Shown: positions 61,311-64,000 of the stretch, piece after piece
Numbering within the stretch: the stretch's first letter is position 1
Layout of the letters: each line of letters opens with the position of its first letter
Assembly: GCF_000429105.1 (NCBI RefSeq)
Contig: NZ_AUBF01000006.1
Coordinates: 372,001 to 436,000 of the forward strand
Direction of reading: 5' to 3'
DNA: 64,000 bases
Source: Schaalia suimastitidis DSM 15538
Lineage (GTDB): Bacteria; Actinomycetota; Actinomycetes; Actinomycetales; Actinomycetaceae
Notes under the pieces: model-generated
Database searches by the model: none
What the model was told of the DNA's origin: nothing
What the model saw: the letters and a program-made list of their open reading frames with translations, nothing else
Position numbers and translations under genes: made by a program

Positions 61311-62027
61311 TTAACTCTCATCGCGCAGAATGTACCCCACGCCGCGTTTGGTGTGGATGAGTTCTCCTTTTGCTCCTTCAACTGCAAGTTTGCGGCGCAG
61401 ATAGGAAATATACGATTCAACGATGGCCACTTCACCGTCCCAGTCGTATTCCCACACGTGATCAAGGATCTGCATTTTTGACACGACGCGCCCCTGATTG
61501 ATGACGAGGTACCGCAGGAGCTTGAACTCGGTGGGGGAGAGGTCAACGAGCTGACCTGCGCGGGTTACTTCGTGTGCGTCTTCGTCAATGACGAGGTCGC
61601 CGACCCTTAGTTTGCCGTCGTCTTCCGCGCCGCCCTTTGTGCGGCGAAGGATTGCACGGATGCGTGCAACGACTTCTTCAAGGCCGAAAGGCTTTGTTAC
61701 ATAGTCGTCACCACCAACGGTGAGTCCTTGGATTTTGTCACGCATATCGTCACGGGCGGTAAGGAAAAGAACAGGGACGTTGACACCCGCATCGCGTAGT
61801 CGCCTGGTGACGGTAAAACCGTCCATATCGGGCAGCATGACGTCTAAAACAATGAGATCAGGGTGTTCTTCCGAGGCGAGGCGGTAGGCGGTATTCCCGT
61901 CTTCTGCGGCAAGCACGTCGAAACCTGCGAAGCGCAACGATGAGGCTAGCAGGTCGCGGATATTCGGCTCGTCGTCTACGACGAGCAGTTTGGCTTCGCC
62001 TGAAGCGTCGGAATCAAAAATGGTCAT
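61311..62027 (-). CDS. OmpR-family response regulator
   Basis: A 238-residue DNA-binding regulator. The receiver domain (about 13-130) has acidic VVDDEPN, phosphoacceptor Asp in IVLDVMLPDMDG, the Thr of FLTARDD and the conserved Lys in YVTKPFG. A winged-helix Trans_reg_C domain (about 145-236) follows, with LSPTEFKLLRYLVINQG and SYISYLRRKL. It is the first gene of the operon with the adjacent histidine kinase. Targets unknown. Confidence 0.95.
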   Translation of the reverse strand: MTIFDSDASGEAKLLVVDDEPNIRDLLASSLRFAGFDVLAAEDGNTAYRLASEEHPDLIVLDVMLPDMDGFTVTRRLRDAGVNVPVLFLTARDDMRDKIQGLTVGGDDYVTKPFGLEEVVARIRAILRRTKGGAEDDGKLRVGDLVIDEDAHEVTRAGQLVDLSPTEFKLLRYLVINQGRVVSKMQILDHVWEYDWDGEVAIVESYISYLRRKLAVEGAKGELIHTKRGVGYILRDES

Positions 62028-62201
62028 ACGTATATTTTCACTAAGAACCCTGAATGTTGCCTGGGAGAACTGTGGGGGGAGTCTTAGTGTGATGCCCTAC
62101 GAGGCGAGGTCAGTCAGATGCTCATGAGCTGGTCCGGTGTGCGAGAAAGCTAGGCAGATATGGGAAAATGTCAGTGATCCTGACCTGTGAGAGGACCATG
62201 T

Positions 62202-62684
62202 ATGAGCAGCCCATTCGCTCCACACGGCGTAACATTTACCCCTGTTTCGACCGCCTTAATTAAAACCCGGCTGATCAGCACGGTGATTTGGTTGGTGATT
62301 CCCGGCGTTGTCTTTGCTGTATTGGGCTATATGCTCTCACCGTGGTTCTATATTGGCACCGCCATCACAGTGCCTCTTGCCCTGTGGCTCATATTTCTCA
62401 TTGGCCGCCAAGTGCGGGCAATGGGATGGGCCGAAGGTGATAGCGAATTCATGATTCGCAAAGGGGTCCTTTTTAAAGAACTCACCGTGATTCCCTACGG
62501 TCGTATCCAGTACGTAGATATCAACGAAGGCCCAGTCGCACGACACTACGGGATTTCCACCATCACCCTACATACCGCCTCGCCTCACACAGCGGGAAGC
62601 CTCGAAGGTGTTCCCTCGGCTGAGGCGGCTCGACTGCGTGACCTTCTTGCTGAGCGTGGCAGTGCAGAAATGGCGGGTCTATGA
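62202..62684 (+). CDS. bPH2-domain membrane protein (YdbS-like)
   Basis: A 160-residue protein with a short N-terminal region, two membrane helices (about 24-45 and 50-72) and a bPH2/DUF304 domain including KELTVIPYGRIQYVDINEGP and YGISTITLHTASPHTAGSLEG. ATG 62202 is chosen because AGAGGA lies six bases upstream. It overlaps the next gene by four bases (ATGA). Pairs of a small YdbS-type and a large YdbT-type bPH2 protein are commonly encoded together; their biochemical function is unknown. Confidence 0.9.
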   Translation: MSSPFAPHGVTFTPVSTALIKTRLISTVIWLVIPGVVFAVLGYMLSPWFYIGTAITVPLALWLIFLIGRQVRAMGWAEGDSEFMIRKGVLFKELTVIPYGRIQYVDINEGPVARHYGISTITLHTASPHTAGSLEGVPSAEAARLRDLLAERGSAEMAGL

Positions 62685-64000
62685 GCAGCATCGACCCAGA
62701 GACGACGAATCTGCGCGCAGCACCTGCGTCCCACACTAAAACCAAGGTTCGTGCTGTTGATGCGGGCGTACCCGACACCCTTTGGCGTAGAGTCCATCCG
62801 CTGTCTCCCGTACTCAATACCTGGCAGGTACTGGCGGCCATTATTGCGTTCCTCACCTATCAAAATGCTGATGTCGTCATTGACATTGCCAATAGTGACT
62901 GGGGACGCGCCCAAGATATCATTACTGTCGTTGGCTATATTGGCGGCGGCATCACACTTGTCGTCATTCTTGCTGCCGTCTACTCCTGGCTGGCGTGGCG
63001 CGCAACAAAATGGGCTGTGACTGACACAGCAGTTTGGTTCCGTGAAGGGATACTCTTCCGCTCTCAAAAACACGCGCGTTTAGAGCGAATCCAGGCAGTG
63101 GACATCGTCCACCCGTTGCTGGGACGCATGGTCGGCCTCGGAAAACTCAATGTGGAGGTCGCTGGAGGAGGTGAATCCAATTTCACCTTCGGCTTCCTTC
63201 GCACACGCGAATTGAACGAGGCTCGAGCTGAGATTCTCGCATTAGCGGCCGGCATCCGGCTCGCAGAACGTGCAGCACAGACGGATCATGCCTCGCCATC
63301 CCCTCCAGTGTCGGCACCAACGTCACCAATGTCGGCATCGACACCAGAGTCAGCTGCGCTGCCTGTCACGGTGGCGGGGAACCCACACACACCCGTATCC
63401 ATAACGCAGGTGGCGCGTTTGCGGCACGAAGATGGAGCGATACCTGTCGCACCTGAACGGCTTCTTTATACAGTGTCACCATCTCGACTAATTGGCTCGC
63501 TCATCCGTGACATGGTGATAGTCATCATGGCATTGGTCGCTATTGTCATGATGGTTGGTGCAGTGATCCTGACCATCAAATGGGGTTTTGGGGGACTGAA
63601 TGCCTTGTGGGGTCTTGTCGGTGGTGTACTTGCGATGGTGTCGTATATGTGGGGCCGTTTCGCTGGCGAATTCAACTTCCGTGCCGCAGTGTCAACCGAC
63701 GGTATCCGCATACATCGTGGCCTGACAGAAACACGTGCGCAGACTATTCCACCCCGTCGCATCCATGCTGTGCGTATCCATCAACCGCTGCTGTGGCGAG
63801 GCAAAGGATGGTACCGCGTCACTATTAATCAGGCTGGTTATGGGCTGGGTGGCGACGACTCCGCCCAAAGCCAAGCATCCAGTGTGCTCCTGCCCGTAGG
63901 TACACGTGCCGAGGCTGAACTTGCTTTGTGGCTGGTTGTACGTGATCTGGGTGTGAATAATCCGCGTGCGCTCCTCGATGCTGCTTTCCATGGTAAGGGT
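62681..64000 (+). CDS. Multi-bPH2 membrane protein (YdbT-like), 3' end outside window
   Basis: Open from ATG 62681 to the window edge (440 codons visible). Two membrane helices (about 46-65 and 82-108) precede the first bPH2 domain with KHARLERIQAVDIVHPLLGR; a polar Ser/Pro-rich linker (about 205-235) leads to two more helices (about 280-330) and a second bPH2 domain with RAQTIPPRRIHAVRIHQPLL. The architecture is that of YdbT, the partner of the preceding gene. The ATGA overlap indicates coupling. A third domain would be expected beyond the edge. Confidence 0.9.
   Translation, partial: MSSIDPETTNLRAAPASHTKTKVRAVDAGVPDTLWRRVHPLSPVLNTWQVLAAIIAFLTYQNADVVIDIANSDWGRAQDIITVVGYIGGGITLVVILAAVYSWLAWRATKWAVTDTAVWFREGILFRSQKHARLERIQAVDIVHPLLGRMVGLGKLNVEVAGGGESNFTFGFLRTRELNEARAEILALAAGIRLAERAAQTDHASPSPPVSAPTSPMSASTPESAALPVTVAGNPHTPVSITQVARLRHEDGAIPVAPERLLYTVSPSRLIGSLIRDMVIVIMALVAIVMMVGAVILTIKWGFGGLNALWGLVGGVLAMVSYMWGRFAGEFNFRAAVSTDGIRIHRGLTETRAQTIPPRRIHAVRIHQPLLWRGKGWYRVTINQAGYGLGGDDSAQSQASSVLLPVGTRAEAELALWLVVRDLGVNNPRALLDAAFHGKG

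Overview
The window is a chromosomal segment of a moderately high-GC actinomycete. Support: lipid II amidation genes murT-gatD, an HspR-type HAIR operator before clpB and tandem CIRCE elements before groEL, a DUF4032 protein, a WXG100 protein beside groEL, and three surface proteins ending in LA/IA-x-TG sorting signals. The gene set resembles Actinomycetaceae; that family placement is inference and no species is claimed. Nearly everything is chromosomal. No CRISPR array, transposase, integrase or rRNA was seen.

Layout. 0-5.2 kb: end of an rlmB-type rRNA methyltransferase, purA, a membrane protein, and an overlapping trio of nitrobindin-like protein, ygfZ and dtd. 5.4-15.6 kb: clpC, murT-gatD, two membrane proteins and clpB. 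15.8-20.8 kb: two consecutive secreted, wall-anchored enzymes, a DNase and a 5'-nucleotidase. 20.9-28.2 kb, minus strand: a RloA/RloB two-gene module resembling phage-defence ATPase-TOPRIM pairs, a TetR regulator with a serine hydrolase, exonuclease III and a DUF2339 membrane protein. 28.3-37.2 kb: SDR enzyme, pyrE, a HAD phosphatase, a PH-domain protein, a SpoU methyltransferase, a 1280-residue anchored GH20 hexosaminidase and class II aldolase.

37.3-45.7 kb is a seven-gene minus-strand operon: RpiB-like isomerase, multispanning membrane protein of unrecognised family, HAD phosphatase, FGGY kinase, glycerol-1-phosphate-dehydrogenase-like protein (AraM family), ribulokinase-like kinase and SorC regulator. 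It looks like a polyol or pentose catabolic unit whose substrate cannot be named from sequence. 46-64 kb: a hypothetical protein, glycerophosphodiesterase, DUF4032 protein, an orphan UgpC/MsiK-type sugar ABC ATPase with a structured leader, a Ser/Thr kinase, a DsbA-like protein, tRNA-Thr(TGT), ung, a LytR_C protein, groEL without groES, WXG100, an HD-like protein, a two-component system and two bPH2 membrane proteins, the last cut by the window edge.

On expression, at least eight genes have a TANNNT -10 hexamer exactly six bases before the start codon with no ribosome-binding site required (TACCCT in four of them), so leaderless transcripts look common here. Chaperones are split between two repressor systems: HspR for clpB and HrcA for groEL. 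Three surface enzymes with related anchors suggest a lifestyle of degrading extracellular DNA, nucleotides and host glycans.
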